Source: JAKQDH01 sp029558835 (GTDB lineage Bacteria; Planctomycetota; Phycisphaerae; UBA1845). Taken from it: a DNA stretch of 64,000 nucleotides. The first letter of the stretch is position 1. Each line of letters opens with the position of its first letter. The notes under the pieces were generated by a model. The model ran no database searches and was not told the DNA's origin. It worked only from the letters and a program-made list of their open reading frames with translations. The translations under genes and the position numbers were made by a program. The stretch lies in NCBI GenBank assembly GCA_035356615.1, contig DAOQSN010000001.1, forward strand, positions 62,001 through 126,000, in the 5' to 3' direction. This document shows positions 51,153-60,330 of this stretch, piece after piece.

Positions 51153-54100
51153 ATGAGACGCTTGGCGATGTTGGCCTTGGTAGCCGGCTGGGCCGCGACG
51201 TGGGCGGTTCCAGCCTGGGCGGGCGACCTGGACCCGACGCTCGAGATGGTGCTGCAGGGCGCCGGGGAACGAGAGGTGGTGTCTGCGCTGCTGTACCTGG
51301 CGGACGCCGTGGACCTGCGGACGCTGGAGGCGGAGCTGACCGCGCAGCGGGCGGCTCCGGAGGTGCGGCACCACACCGTGGTGACCGCGCTGCGGGATAA
51401 GGCGGCCGCCACGCAGGGCGCGCTGCTCGAGGAGTTGAAGCGCCTGTACGTGCAGGGCGAGGTGGCCTTCTTCCAGCCGTTCTGGATCGCCAACATGGTC
51501 CGCGTGGATGCGGCGCCGGCGGTGCTGGAGTCGCTGGCGGCGCGGTCCGACGTCGGCATGACGTACTACAACTATGAGATCGAGTCGATCACGCCGGTTC
51601 ACACCGAGCCTTCCCCGGAGCCGCCGGGCATGCGCACGCCGGAGCCGGGGCTGGTGGCGATCCGGGCCCCGGAGGCCTGGGCGCTGGGGTTTGACGGGAC
51701 GGGCGTGCTGGTGTCCTCGCTGGACACGGGCGTGGCGGGCAACCACGCCGCGTTGGCGTCGCGTTGGCGCGGGCTCGACCCGCGTTACACCGGCCATCCC
51801 GGCTGGGCGTTCTTTGATCCCGTGACGAACTGGACGTTCCCGCAGGACAGCGGGTCGCACGGCACGCACACGATGGGGACGATCTGCGGTGGTGCGCCGG
51901 GTGACCAGGTCGGTGTGGCTCCGGGCGCGCAGTGGATCCACGCGGCCGTGATTGACCGGGTGAGCCTGTTGCAAACCTGCACGGATGCGATCCTGGCGTT
52001 CCAGTGGGTGATTGACCCGGATGGCAACCCGGGCACGTTCTGGGACGTGCCGACGGTGTGCTCCAACTCCTGGGGCATTGGGAGCTGGCACAACGTACCG
52101 CCCTACAATTCGCCGTGCGACCCCTCGTTCTGGGGCTATCTGGATGCATGTGAAGCGGCGGGGATCGTGGTGGTCTTCGCGGCCGGCAACGAGGGCTCCA
52201 GCGCTAACACGTTGCGCCGCCCGTCGGACCGCGCCACCGATGAATACCGCACCTGCGCGGTGGCCGCCCTCGACGGGAACAGCCCGCCGACCTATCCCAT
52301 TGCCGGCTTCTCCTCCCGCGGACCGACGTACTGCACGCCGACCGGCGCGGCCGCCATCAAGCCGGAAGTCGCGGCTCCCGGCGTGAGCGTGCGGTCGTCC
52401 GTGCCCAGCGGCTACTCGAATTCGGACGGTACGTCGATGGCCACGCCGCACGTGGCCGGCGTGGTGGCGTTGATTCGCCAGGCGTGCCCGCAACTCACCG
52501 TGGATCAGGTGAAGGAGATCATGTACGAGACCGCGGTGGACCTGGGTGCCGTAGGCAATGACAACGATTACGGGTACGGCATGGTGGACGCCTACGAGGC
52601 CGTGGTGATGGCCGTGTCCATGTGCGGACCGCATCCGCCGCGCGCCTTTGACGGCTACTTCGAGACGGGCGTCAACGCGCCCGTGCTGACCACGCTCAGC
52701 GCGATCGACTACGACGGGCAGCCCGACCCACCGGGCGCGATCACCTACAAGATCACGGTGCTGCCGGCGGCCGGCAACACCCTGACGGATACGGGCAACG
52801 GACACGTGATCGGCGCCGGCGAGCTGCCCTACGCGTTGGTGGGCGGCGGCAATCAGGTCCTGTACACGCCGACAGGCGGGTACTGGGGCAATGATACGTT
52901 CCAGTTCGTGGCCAGCGACGGCGGCGTCCCGCCCGACGGCGGGGACTCCGACCCGGCCACCGTCACGGTGCTGGTGAAGTTCGGCCCGCCGGTCATCACG
53001 ACCACGGTCCTGCCCGACGGGTACCTCAACTACGCATATGCTCCGTTCCCGATGCAGGCGAGCGAGGGTCAGCCGGAACTGACCTGGGTTGTGCTGGGGG
53101 AGGACTTCTACCAGGAGGTCAACCTGGGCAGCAGCCAGTTCACCACGGTGGGCACCGCGCGCAGTTGGCGCGCTGATGACACCTCCTGGCCGTACACGCT
53201 GCCGTTTGCGTTCCCCTACTACGGTGTCGACCGCACTACGGTGAACGTGTGCAGCAACGGGTTCCTCGATTTCACCAGTTCGACGACGGACTGGACCAAC
53301 ACGGACGCCGAGTTGATCGCGGCCACCCGCATCGCCGTGATGTGGGATGACCTGATGACCAACCAGAACACCGGGGACGACATCTACATCGACGAGACGG
53401 TGTCCAACCAGGTGACCATCCGGTGGCAGGGCATGACCTATGCCTCGCCACGGGTAGCCATCAACGTGGCCGTGACGCTGTACGCGGATGGGCGCATCCG
53501 CTTCCACTACGGCAGCGGCAACACCAACCTGACGCCGACGGTCGGCATCTCGAAGGGTGCCGACGGCGCCTACCTGTTGTCGTCGTACAACAATCTGACG
53601 GTGCTGACGAACGCGAACTCGCTGGAGATCTTCCCGCCGTCGCCGTTGCCGGAAGGCATGTACCTGACACCCGCCGGCGTGCTCATGGGGACCCCGACGG
53701 AGTTCGGCGTGTTCGCTCCGCGCATCAGGGTGACGGACTCGTTGAATCGGTCGGACTTGGCCGAACTGGACCTGACCATCCACGAGCAGGGATTCATGTT
53801 CGTCACCGGTAGTAACCCGCCGAGCGGCTGGGTCGACGCCCGGCAGCCGTTCGACCGCGTGACGCTGGAGCCGCAGGGGCTTACCAGCGTGCAACTGACC
53901 TTCAACCTCAACGCGGAGAGCCTGACTCCGGCGCACTTCTCGGTCACCGAGGCGTGCAGCGCGGGTGAGTGCGATCACGTCGCCCCGACGCTGGCGAGCG
54001 TGGTCGGGGCGGGCACCACGGCTGCGTTGACGTTCGATCGTCCGATCGACCCCAAGGCGTGGACCGTGGTCACCCACGTGGGCAGCGGCACGAGCGTGTC

Positions 54101-54329
54101 ACTGGGGTTCCTGCCGGGGGATGTCGACGCCAGCCGGACGGCCACCGCCGCCGACATCGTCGCCCTCGTGAACTACGTCAATGCGGCCTTCGCCGGCGGC
54201 ACTCCGCCGGTGCAGAGCAGCGACATCGACCGCAGCGGGAACGTCACCGCGTCCGACATCATCACGGTGATTAACCTGCTCAACGGCGCGGCGCCGTTCG
54301 AGGCGTATTTCGGTAAGAGCCTGCCGTAA
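51153..54329 (+). CDS. secreted subtilisin-like serine protease with dockerin
   Basis: A 1058-residue extracellular S8 peptidase. A signal peptide (about 1-23) and an inhibitor-like propeptide (about 25-140) precede the catalytic domain: Asp in SSLDTGVAG near 188, His in GSHGTHTMGT near 235, Asn in FAAGNEG and Ser in GTSMATPHVAG near 426. Then come Ig-like or cadherin-like beta domains and a domain with NTGDDIYIDET. The C-terminal 70 residues form a type I dockerin pair (GDVDASRTATAADIVALVN and SDIDRSGNVTASDIITVIN). GGAG precedes the ATG at 51153. Likely a surface-bound protease. Confidence 0.92.
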   Translation: MRRLAMLALVAGWAATWAVPAWAGDLDPTLEMVLQGAGEREVVSALLYLADAVDLRTLEAELTAQRAAPEVRHHTVVTALRDKAAATQGALLEELKRLYVQGEVAFFQPFWIANMVRVDAAPAVLESLAARSDVGMTYYNYEIESITPVHTEPSPEPPGMRTPEPGLVAIRAPEAWALGFDGTGVLVSSLDTGVAGNHAALASRWRGLDPRYTGHPGWAFFDPVTNWTFPQDSGSHGTHTMGTICGGAPGDQVGVAPGAQWIHAAVIDRVSLLQTCTDAILAFQWVIDPDGNPGTFWDVPTVCSNSWGIGSWHNVPPYNSPCDPSFWGYLDACEAAGIVVVFAAGNEGSSANTLRRPSDRATDEYRTCAVAALDGNSPPTYPIAGFSSRGPTYCTPTGAAAIKPEVAAPGVSVRSSVPSGYSNSDGTSMATPHVAGVVALIRQACPQLTVDQVKEIMYETAVDLGAVGNDNDYGYGMVDAYEAVVMAVSMCGPHPPRAFDGYFETGVNAPVLTTLSAIDYDGQPDPPGAITYKITVLPAAGNTLTDTGNGHVIGAGELPYALVGGGNQVLYTPTGGYWGNDTFQFVASDGGVPPDGGDSDPATVTVLVKFGPPVITTTVLPDGYLNYAYAPFPMQASEGQPELTWVVLGEDFYQEVNLGSSQFTTVGTARSWRADDTSWPYTLPFAFPYYGVDRTTVNVCSNGFLDFTSSTTDWTNTDAELIAATRIAVMWDDLMTNQNTGDDIYIDETVSNQVTIRWQGMTYASPRVAINVAVTLYADGRIRFHYGSGNTNLTPTVGISKGADGAYLLSSYNNLTVLTNANSLEIFPPSPLPEGMYLTPAGVLMGTPTEFGVFAPRIRVTDSLNRSDLAELDLTIHEQGFMFVTGSNPPSGWVDARQPFDRVTLEPQGLTSVQLTFNLNAESLTPAHFSVTEACSAGECDHVAPTLASVVGAGTTAALTFDRPIDPKAWTVVTHVGSGTSVSLGFLPGDVDASRTATAADIVALVNYVNAAFAGGTPPVQSSDIDRSGNVTASDIITVINLLNGAAPFEAYFGKSLP

Positions 54330-54747
54330 ACAGGCAGCCCCGGTTCCGAAGGACCGGCGTGCGGACGGGCTGTCGGACCGCGGCGTAAGGCCGCGGCCCG
54401 GCAGCCCGCCGCGTTTGACGGTGCCCACGGCGGCCGCCAGCCGCCCCAACTTCACTCGCGGCCGACGGCGGGGCACGAGCGTCGTGCGTGTTCAGCGTGG
54501 GTGCCATGCCCTCACCCGCCGCAGGCGGGGGTGGGCATGTGCTACGGCAAGCAGAGGCATGCTTACCCGCGACCGCGGTCGCGGGCAAGCATGGCACCCC
54601 CAACGCCACAGACGCTCAACACATACCGGGCGTCTCGCCCGTGCGTTTCCCTGCGTGTAGCGGCGCGCAACCCGCTTGGAGGCAAGCGCGCATCGGTAGC
54701 GCGGGGCATCGCTCACCTCACGGGCGATGCGGCACGGTCCGGGCCGG
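54330..54747. other. intergenic region with repeat copy
   Basis: A 418-bp gap between the subtilase and the convergent rpoN. It holds the second copy of the 143-bp element (54484-54626) followed at once by a GGGCGTCTCGCCCG palindrome (54626-54645). No gene seen. Confidence 0.6.
54484..54626. repeat. 143-bp inverted-repeat element, copy 2
   Basis: Exactly the length of the copy at 16725 and nearly the same sequence, from GTGCGTGTTCAGCGT to ACGCTCAACACATAC. The inner hairpin is CCCGCGACCGCGGTCGCGGG. Confidence 0.85.
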
Positions 54748-56211
54748 TTAGAACTCGCGCCGATGCCGTGCGGAGGGGATGTTGAGCTGCTGGCGGTACT
54801 TAGCGACGGTCCGGCGGGAGATGTCGATGCCTTCCGCGCTGAGCTTCGCGGCGATCTGGTCGTCCTTGAGCGGGGCCTTGCGATCCTCACCGTCGATCAG
54901 GTCGCGGACGCGCACCTTGACGCTGTCCCAGCTTGTCGTCTCCCCGTCGCCGGTCTCGGTGCCGCCGGTGAAGAAGTAACGCAGCGGGAACACGCCGCGC
55001 GGCGTCTGCATGTACTTGTCCGCAACGGTACGGCTGATCGTGGAGGGGTCGCACTCCAGCTCGGCCGCCAGGTCGCTCATCCGCAGCACCTTCAGTCCCT
55101 GGGGACCCAGCTCGAAGAACTCCCGCTGCTTCTCCACGATGGCCCGCGCCACGTCCAGCAGGCGATGACTGCGAAACGCCACGGCGTCGATCAGCGCCCC
55201 GGCCGCCTCGACGTGCTTGCGGGCGAAGTCGCGCGTCTCCTTGCCGTTGCCCCGCGACTTGGCCAGTGCCAGGACCTCGTCGCTGATGCGCAGGGCGGGC
55301 AGGTTGCCTCGTGCCAGCCGCACCGTCACGCCGCCCCCCGTCTCGGCGTACTCGACGATCACGTCCGGGCGGATGGTGGGCACCGGGCGGTCGCCGATCT
55401 GCAAGCCCGGGTGCAGGTGTAGCGTCGAACGCATCGCCCGCAACGCCTCGTTGATCTCGCCTACGGTGAAGCCGGTAGCCTTGGCGATGGCGGGCAGTCG
55501 GTTCCGGGCAAGGTCATCAAGATGGTTCCGCACCAGCGTCTTCTCGATCGTGTTGTCCCCGGGCAGGGCATCGAGCTGCAGCAGCAGGCATTCCACCATG
55601 TCGCGGGCGCCCACGCCGGGCGGGTCGAGTTGCTGGACCCCCCTCAGCGCTACCTCCAGCGCCTCCAGCGGCAGGGAAGGCCGCGTCGTCCGCGAGATCT
55701 CGTCGAGCCGCACCCGCAGGCAGCCGTCCGGGTCGATGTGGTTGATGATCGCCAGCCCCGCCTGCCGGGCCACCGGGTCTGCGTGCTCCACCAGCGACCA
55801 CTGGTCGCTCAGGTACTCATTGAGGCTGACGGCACGCCCGGCCGTGTTCGCCATCGCGTCCACCTTCGCGTCCCGCTCGCCGCTGCTCTGGACGCGCAGG
55901 GCGCGGACCGGCGGTCGCTCGGCCCAATCCAGCTCGTACTCGCGCGAGTAGCGTTCGAGGCGGGCAAAGCGGGTGCCCTCGTCATCCGGGGGCTGGGTCC
56001 GGGGGTGCCTGCCGGGGCGACGTCCCTCGGCCGTGTCAGCGGGCGGTCCCTCCGCCTCCAGGGCGGGGTTGCTCTCCAGGGCCTCCGCGATGTAGGTCTC
56101 CAGGTCCGCTACCGGCTTCTGCAAAACAGCCATGGACTGGATCAGTTGCGGCGTCAGCCGCTGCTCCAGCCGCATCTGCTGGGAGAGAACCTGGGACAGT
56201 ACCTGTGACAT
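54748..56211 (-). CDS. rpoN: RNA polymerase sigma-54 factor
   Basis: A 487-residue alternative sigma factor. The Gln/Leu-rich activator-binding region I (QRLTPQLIQSMAVLQKP), the core-binding region with PGVGARDMVECLLLQL, and the RpoN box RRTVAKYRQQLNIP near the C-terminus are all present, so it should recognise GG-N10-GC promoters with bacterial enhancer-binding proteins. It follows recR after a 503-bp gap that contains a TATAAT for its own strand. It ends next to a repeat-filled region. Confidence 0.95.
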   Translation of the reverse strand: MSQVLSQVLSQQMRLEQRLTPQLIQSMAVLQKPVADLETYIAEALESNPALEAEGPPADTAEGRRPGRHPRTQPPDDEGTRFARLERYSREYELDWAERPPVRALRVQSSGERDAKVDAMANTAGRAVSLNEYLSDQWSLVEHADPVARQAGLAIINHIDPDGCLRVRLDEISRTTRPSLPLEALEVALRGVQQLDPPGVGARDMVECLLLQLDALPGDNTIEKTLVRNHLDDLARNRLPAIAKATGFTVGEINEALRAMRSTLHLHPGLQIGDRPVPTIRPDVIVEYAETGGGVTVRLARGNLPALRISDEVLALAKSRGNGKETRDFARKHVEAAGALIDAVAFRSHRLLDVARAIVEKQREFFELGPQGLKVLRMSDLAAELECDPSTISRTVADKYMQTPRGVFPLRYFFTGGTETGDGETTSWDSVKVRVRDLIDGEDRKAPLKDDQIAAKLSAEGIDISRRTVAKYRQQLNIPSARHRREF

Positions 56212-56714
56212 TCACCACAGCCGCCGATAGCGGCACCCATCTGCGCCGAGCCGTCGGTCGCCAGGACGGGCGCAGACCCATAATGCCCCCGCGGCCCCGG
56301 CCGTTGCGTCTGCGCAATTATAGCATGCGGCGGCGTCTGCGGCGCCTGACCCTCGCCCGGCCGTGGTACGCAGGGTCCGTGGACGATCAGGTGGCCTGCT
56401 GCGCGTGGCAGGATCGACGGGGTTCGCCGCGTCGCCGCCCCGTGGCCGAGTCAGGAGGTGGAAGCGCTGCCGAGCACGACGTCGGCCACGGGGACCCGCC
56501 GGCCGGCTGGCAGGGGCGACGCTACGTCTCTTGCCCTCAGCGCCGGACGCTTCTGTCACGCGCGCCGGTACGCGGGACGCAGCGCTGGGTTGTCGGCGGG
56601 GGGTCCCGTGCCCGATCGGCGGCGGACCGGCCGGGTGTGGCAGCCTGTGAAGCGATGGGCGCTGATGGGTGCCGAGGGTTGCTGCGGGTCGCTGCCGGAG
56701 GCGGAGCCCCGCGG
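56212..56714. promoter_or_regulatory. rpoN upstream region
   Basis: About 500 bp between recR and rpoN. On the minus strand a TATAAT lies at 56317-56322, about 105 bases before rpoN, but no good -35 stands 16-18 bp upstream. Otherwise GC-rich and without a recognisable gene. Confidence 0.4.
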
Positions 56715-57317
56715 CTACGCCGGCGTCCGACCTCGAATGGCTGCTTCGAGCATGCCCGCCGTGGCGAACTCCAGTTGCCCGCCGACGGCCAGCCCGCGTG
56801 CGAGGCGGGTGATCTTCACCGCAAGGTCAGCCAGCAGGCTTTGCACGTGCAGGGCCGTCCCGTCGCCCTCCAGGGTCGGGTTCAGCGCCAGGACCACCTC
56901 ACGCACCGGCCCGCGACGCACGCGGTCCCGCAGGGCCTCCAGCGTCAGGTGCTCCGGACCGATGCCCTCCGCGGGGGCGATGTGCCCCATGAGCACGTGG
57001 TACGCGCCATGGATCAGGCCGGTGCTCTCCATGGCCAGCACGTCCCGAGGCTGCTCGACCACCCAGATTTCTTCCTGGTCCCGCCGCGGGTCGCTGCAGA
57101 TGCGGCAGGGGTCCGTCTCGGTCAGGTTGTAGCATACGCGGCAGTGGATGACCTTGTCCTTCACGTCCAGCAGCGCCTGGGCCAGGGCGGCCGCCGCCTC
57201 CCGCGGCTCGCGCAGCACGTGAAACACGAGGCGCTCGGCTGTGCGCGGTCCGATGCCGGGCAACTTCTGAAACTCCGCCTTCAGCCGGGCCAGAGACTCG
57301 ATGGATTCGCTGCTCAT
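56715..57317 (-). CDS. recR: recombination mediator RecR
   Basis: A 200-residue protein that loads RecA on gapped DNA with RecO. Helix-hairpin-helix LPGIGPRTAERL, four-cysteine zinc finger CRVCYNLTETDPCRIC, and Toprim segment WVVEQPRDVLAMESTG are intact. It is the third gene of the conserved dnaX-ybaB-recR unit. The gap to ybaB (142 bases) holds the 87-bp hairpin repeat. The ribosome binding site (GGTGA) is weak. Confidence 0.95.
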   Translation of the reverse strand: MSSESIESLARLKAEFQKLPGIGPRTAERLVFHVLREPREAAAALAQALLDVKDKVIHCRVCYNLTETDPCRICSDPRRDQEEIWVVEQPRDVLAMESTGLIHGAYHVLMGHIAPAEGIGPEHLTLEALRDRVRRGPVREVVLALNPTLEGDGTALHVQSLLADLAVKITRLARGLAVGGQLEFATAGMLEAAIRGRTPA

Positions 57318-57333
57318 GTCTGTCGATTCACCC

Positions 57334-57420
57334 TGCGCGATTCCGCGACACCGTCGAGCTGCGGGCTTGAGCCCGCGCGGTGCCCGAACACCTTGGAGAC
57401 TGCACCCTCGCGCACCGTCG
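57334..57420. repeat. 87-bp GC-rich hairpin repeat, copy 2
   Basis: Same layout as at 17381: TGCGCGATTCCGCG start, central hairpin GCGGGCT-TG-AGCCCGC (57361-57376) and CTCGCGCACCGTCG end. It lies between ybaB and recR. Confidence 0.7.
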
Positions 57421-57459
57421 CTCCACTCCGAGCGACGTGGGCGACGTCGCCGATGAGCC

Positions 57460-57804
57460 TCAGCCGCCCCCCCGGCCGAGCAGGTCCGTCAATCCGGGCG
57501 GCAGCGGCAACCCGCCGGTCAAGGCGCTCATCTCCGCCTTCATGCCTTCCTGGGCCTTGAGAATGGCGGAGCCGACGGCCGCCTTGATGAGGTCTTCCAG
57601 CAGCTCGACGTCCTGGGCGGCCTGCGGGTCGATCTTGATGTCCATCAGGGCGAGCTTGCCGTTGACAACCGCGCGGACGAGCCCGCCGCCGGCTTCCCCA
57701 TCGAAGCGCTTCTGGGCAAGCTGCGCCTGCACTTTCTCGAGGTTGCCCTGCAAATCCTTGGCAACCTTCAGCATGTTGGCGAGGTTTCCGAGCCCGCCGA
57801 GCAT
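57460..57804 (-). CDS. YbaB/EbfC nucleoid-associated protein
   Basis: A 114-residue DNA-binding protein of the YbaB/EbfC family, usually encoded between dnaX and recR as here. GLGNLANMLKVAKDLQGNLE and the central strand GLVRAVVNGKLALMDIKIDP are typical; the Pro/Gly-rich C-terminus is also usual. GGAG seven bases before the ATG at 57804 fixes the start, only four bases after the dnaX stop. Confidence 0.92.
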   Translation of the reverse strand: MLGGLGNLANMLKVAKDLQGNLEKVQAQLAQKRFDGEAGGGLVRAVVNGKLALMDIKIDPQAAQDVELLEDLIKAAVGSAILKAQEGMKAEMSALTGGLPLPPGLTDLLGRGGG

Positions 57805-57808
57805 AGGT

Positions 57809-59470
57809 TCACTCCGTTTCCGTGTTTGAGGGAACTGAACGGCCTTCGCTCGCGGGACCGGCGAGCGGCGTGCGGGCAGTGGGGGCGACACCGCCGGGGC
57901 GGCGCACGTCGAACAATGTCCCGTCCACGGCCTGCAACACCTGCTGTACCACCGGATCGCGCAGCACTTGCTGAGTCTCTTCGGTACTGAGCGAGCGCCG
58001 CGGCGGCGGCGTTCGCGGCTCCTCGGGTAGGCCGGCGTCCTCCGGCGGCACCCAACTCGAACCCGACGGCTCGCCGTGCGGTTCCGGCTCCCCCCCGCTG
58101 CCCGGCCCGGGGCGGCCCGGCTCCGGGGCGGCGTCGCCGGCACGGGACGCACGGGAAGACGCCGTGCGACCGGTACGACGAGCGGGCGCGGCTGCGACCG
58201 GAGTCTCAGGGGCGACGACGCCCCGCGACGAGTCCGGGCGCGAACCTGGCGCAGACGTGGGCGACGCCCGGCCGGCAGAGCCGCTCGGCGCCGTCGCTGC
58301 AGAGCCCGCGGTGGCTTCGCGCGCTGAACCGCTCGCGCCACGCAACTGTTCGATCCACGCGCTGATGTCCGAGAACTGCCGGCTCATCGCCATGCGGACG
58401 ATCACCGCCTCCGCGAGCGCCCGGGCCGTGCCGCTGAACTTCGCGTTCCGACGCAGTTCCTCGGCGAGCGTAATCAGGTACACATACGTCGGGGCGTCGA
58501 AGCGCTGGGCCTGGGCAGCAAGCTGCGGGCGCAACGTGCCGGCGACGTCCACGAGCTCCGTTTCGGTGCCGCACACCCGCAGCAGCATCAGGACGCGAAG
58601 GTGCTCGATCAGGTGGTCACAGAACCGCTCCACCGTCTGGCCCTGCTGGAGGGCGGCATCCAGCGCGGCGAGTGCGGCCGCCGGCTCCTGCCGGGCCACG
58701 TGGTCCACCAGCGCGCAAACCAACTCGTCGTGCGGTGGCGGCAGCAGCTCGTCGATCACCGCCTCCGTCAGGTGCTTCGCCTCGTACGCCAGTACCTTGT
58801 CCAACAGCGACAATGCGTCCCGCATCGACCCGTTGGCCAGTCGCGCGATCCGGCGGAGTACGACGTCCTCGGCCTCGATCTTCTCCGCGCTGAGAATCCG
58901 CTGGAGGTGGGCCGCAATGATCGACGTGCTGATCGCTCGGAAGTCGAACCGCTGGCAGCGGCTCTGGATTGTCGCGGGGACCTTCTGGACCTCGGTAGTG
59001 GCCAGGATGAACTTAACGTGCGGTGGCGGCTCCTCCAGCGTCTTCAGCAGGGCGTTGAATGCCCCCGGGCTGAGCATGTGTACTTCATCGATGATGTAGA
59101 TCTTGTAGCGCGCCCGGGCGGGGCGCAGGGCCGCGTTGCTGCGCAGATCACGAATGTTGTCGACGCCGGTGTTGCTGGCCGCGTCGATCTCGACAACGTC
59201 GACGTCCTCACCCTCGGCCGTCGCCACGCAGACGTCACACTTGCAGCACGGGGTCGCGGTGGGCGTCGCGGTCGCCAGACAGTTGAGCGACTTCGCCAGG
59301 ATGCGCGCCATCGAGGTCTTGCCCACGCCGCGCGTCCCGGTGAACAGGTAGCCGTGATGCACGCGCCCCGAGGCAATGGCGTTGCGCAGCGTGGCGGCAA
59401 TCGCATCCTGCCCGACGATCTCGTCGAACGTGTTGCTGCGGTATGCCCTGGCCAGCACGCGATACGACAT
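57809..59470 (-). CDS. dnaX: DNA polymerase III subunit gamma/tau
   Basis: The clamp-loader ATPase of the replicase, 553 residues. Walker A GTRGVGKTS with Lys51, a zinc finger (CLATATPTATPCCKCDVC), Walker B IIDEVHML, and sensor TTEVQKVPATIQSRC are intact. After about residue 370 comes an Ala/Gly/Pro/Ser-rich, low-complexity tau linker and a short conserved end. No frameshift site of the E. coli type was noticed. GAGGT just before the ATG at 59470 sets the start; the open frame upstream runs through the SRP RNA. Confidence 0.95.
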   Translation of the reverse strand: MSYRVLARAYRSNTFDEIVGQDAIAATLRNAIASGRVHHGYLFTGTRGVGKTSMARILAKSLNCLATATPTATPCCKCDVCVATAEGEDVDVVEIDAASNTGVDNIRDLRSNAALRPARARYKIYIIDEVHMLSPGAFNALLKTLEEPPPHVKFILATTEVQKVPATIQSRCQRFDFRAISTSIIAAHLQRILSAEKIEAEDVVLRRIARLANGSMRDALSLLDKVLAYEAKHLTEAVIDELLPPPHDELVCALVDHVARQEPAAALAALDAALQQGQTVERFCDHLIEHLRVLMLLRVCGTETELVDVAGTLRPQLAAQAQRFDAPTYVYLITLAEELRRNAKFSGTARALAEAVIVRMAMSRQFSDISAWIEQLRGASGSAREATAGSAATAPSGSAGRASPTSAPGSRPDSSRGVVAPETPVAAAPARRTGRTASSRASRAGDAAPEPGRPGPGSGGEPEPHGEPSGSSWVPPEDAGLPEEPRTPPPRRSLSTEETQQVLRDPVVQQVLQAVDGTLFDVRRPGGVAPTARTPLAGPASEGRSVPSNTETE

Positions 59471-59527
59471 CGTGACCTCTGAGTACGCAAACCCGCCGGG
59501 CCCCGTGCCCACCCGGCACCCCGAGCC

Positions 59528-59648
59528 GGCGGCCGATGACGACCAGGTTGACCACGGCACCTGGTTGCACCAAGTGGGCTGCTCTGTCTCCAGCCTGACC
59601 CGTTGCCTGGTGCCCCCACTGCATGGGACCTGGCCGTCATCGGCCGCC
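59528..59648 (-). ncRNA. ffs: SRP RNA (4.5S-type)
   Basis: Minus strand. The core domain GTCAGG-CTG-GAGA-CAG-AGCAGCC (59577-59599) has the exact SRP helix 8 layout with a GAGA tetraloop in place of the usual GGAA. The outer arms GGCGGCCGATGACGGCCAGG and ACCTGGTCGTCATCGGCCGC, one pair apart (59628-59648 with 59528-59548), form a helix of about 20 pairs. The place directly before dnaX is the usual one for ffs. The ends may reach a few bases further out (about 59520-59655). Confidence 0.88.
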
Positions 59649-59779
59649 GTCCGAGGCAATCCGTCTCCCTCCAGCACCACCCGCGGTGCCGCCGCCCGCC
59701 GTTCGTCCTCGCCTGCGGAGTCGGAGGAGATCCCGGCAGGCGCGTCTGCCTGGCGCGACTCGAGCGCGAACAGCCAGGG

Positions 59780-59809
59780 ATGATACCGCCGGCTGTGCGC
59801 CGACGCCAA
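59780..59809 (-). promoter_or_regulatory. candidate promoter for ffs-dnaX
   Basis: Minus strand: -35 TTGGCG (59804-59809), 18-bp spacer, -10 TATCAT (59780-59785). The transcript would start about 120 bases before the SRP RNA, which would need processing, or the promoter serves the whole ffs-dnaX-ybaB-recR unit. Confidence 0.45.
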
Positions 59810-60178
59810 CCTTGACGACACTAGCGGGCCCCACCGCCCCACGGAAATCGTGGGTGTGCCCCACCGTGAGCGCGGCGGGATCGGCTGGCTGATACGTTGT
59901 CGAATGCCACCGCCCCGGGCCGGCGGGTGTCCCGCGGTCTTCACCCCGGCCCTCGGAGCCGGTTGAAGACGTAGCGTTGGCCTCCCCGCGGCCGACGCGA
60001 AGTGTCCCAGACGCCGCGGCCGTCCAACGGATCAGCCTCTGACCGCAAGGTTCTCGGTGGGCCGCTGGTGGGGCTGACACGGGGTACTCTGCGGATGGCC
60101 GCGTCCGTCCTGCCGGACTGAGCCGTATCTCGTTGTGCGCCAGCGGTTTATGTAGACTGCAAATCTCGCAAACACGTA

Positions 60179-60208
60179 TTGACTTCGGACGGGCAGGTCC
60201 GGTAAAAT
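60179..60208 (+). promoter_or_regulatory. promoter of the second PEP-CTERM gene
   Basis: TTGACT (60179-60184), 18-bp spacer, TAAAAT (60203-60208), with a leader of about 115 bases to the ATG at 60331. Confidence 0.6.
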
Positions 60209-60330
60209 CGCACTTTGCGGTAAGCTTGGGCGACCTGGCGGTGAACATTTCGGTGACCGACGGCCGGGATCGCGGTGCAAGCAGGGGAAGGCTTGCGGGA
60301 GAGGGGCGCTTTACTCGGGTCTTTCGTTTC

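Larger units (their letters stand above)
59649..60330. other. divergent region upstream of ffs-dnaX
   Basis: Nearly 700 bp between the SRP RNA and the plus-strand PEP-CTERM gene. It holds promoters for both directions (59780-59809 minus and 60179-60208 plus). No tRNA gene, often found beside ffs, and no protein gene were recognised. Confidence 0.45.

Noticed and set aside
50895..54077. A 1060-codon antisense frame across the subtilase gene
   Set aside because: Arg/His/Val-rich shadow of a gene with an intact catalytic triad and dockerin.
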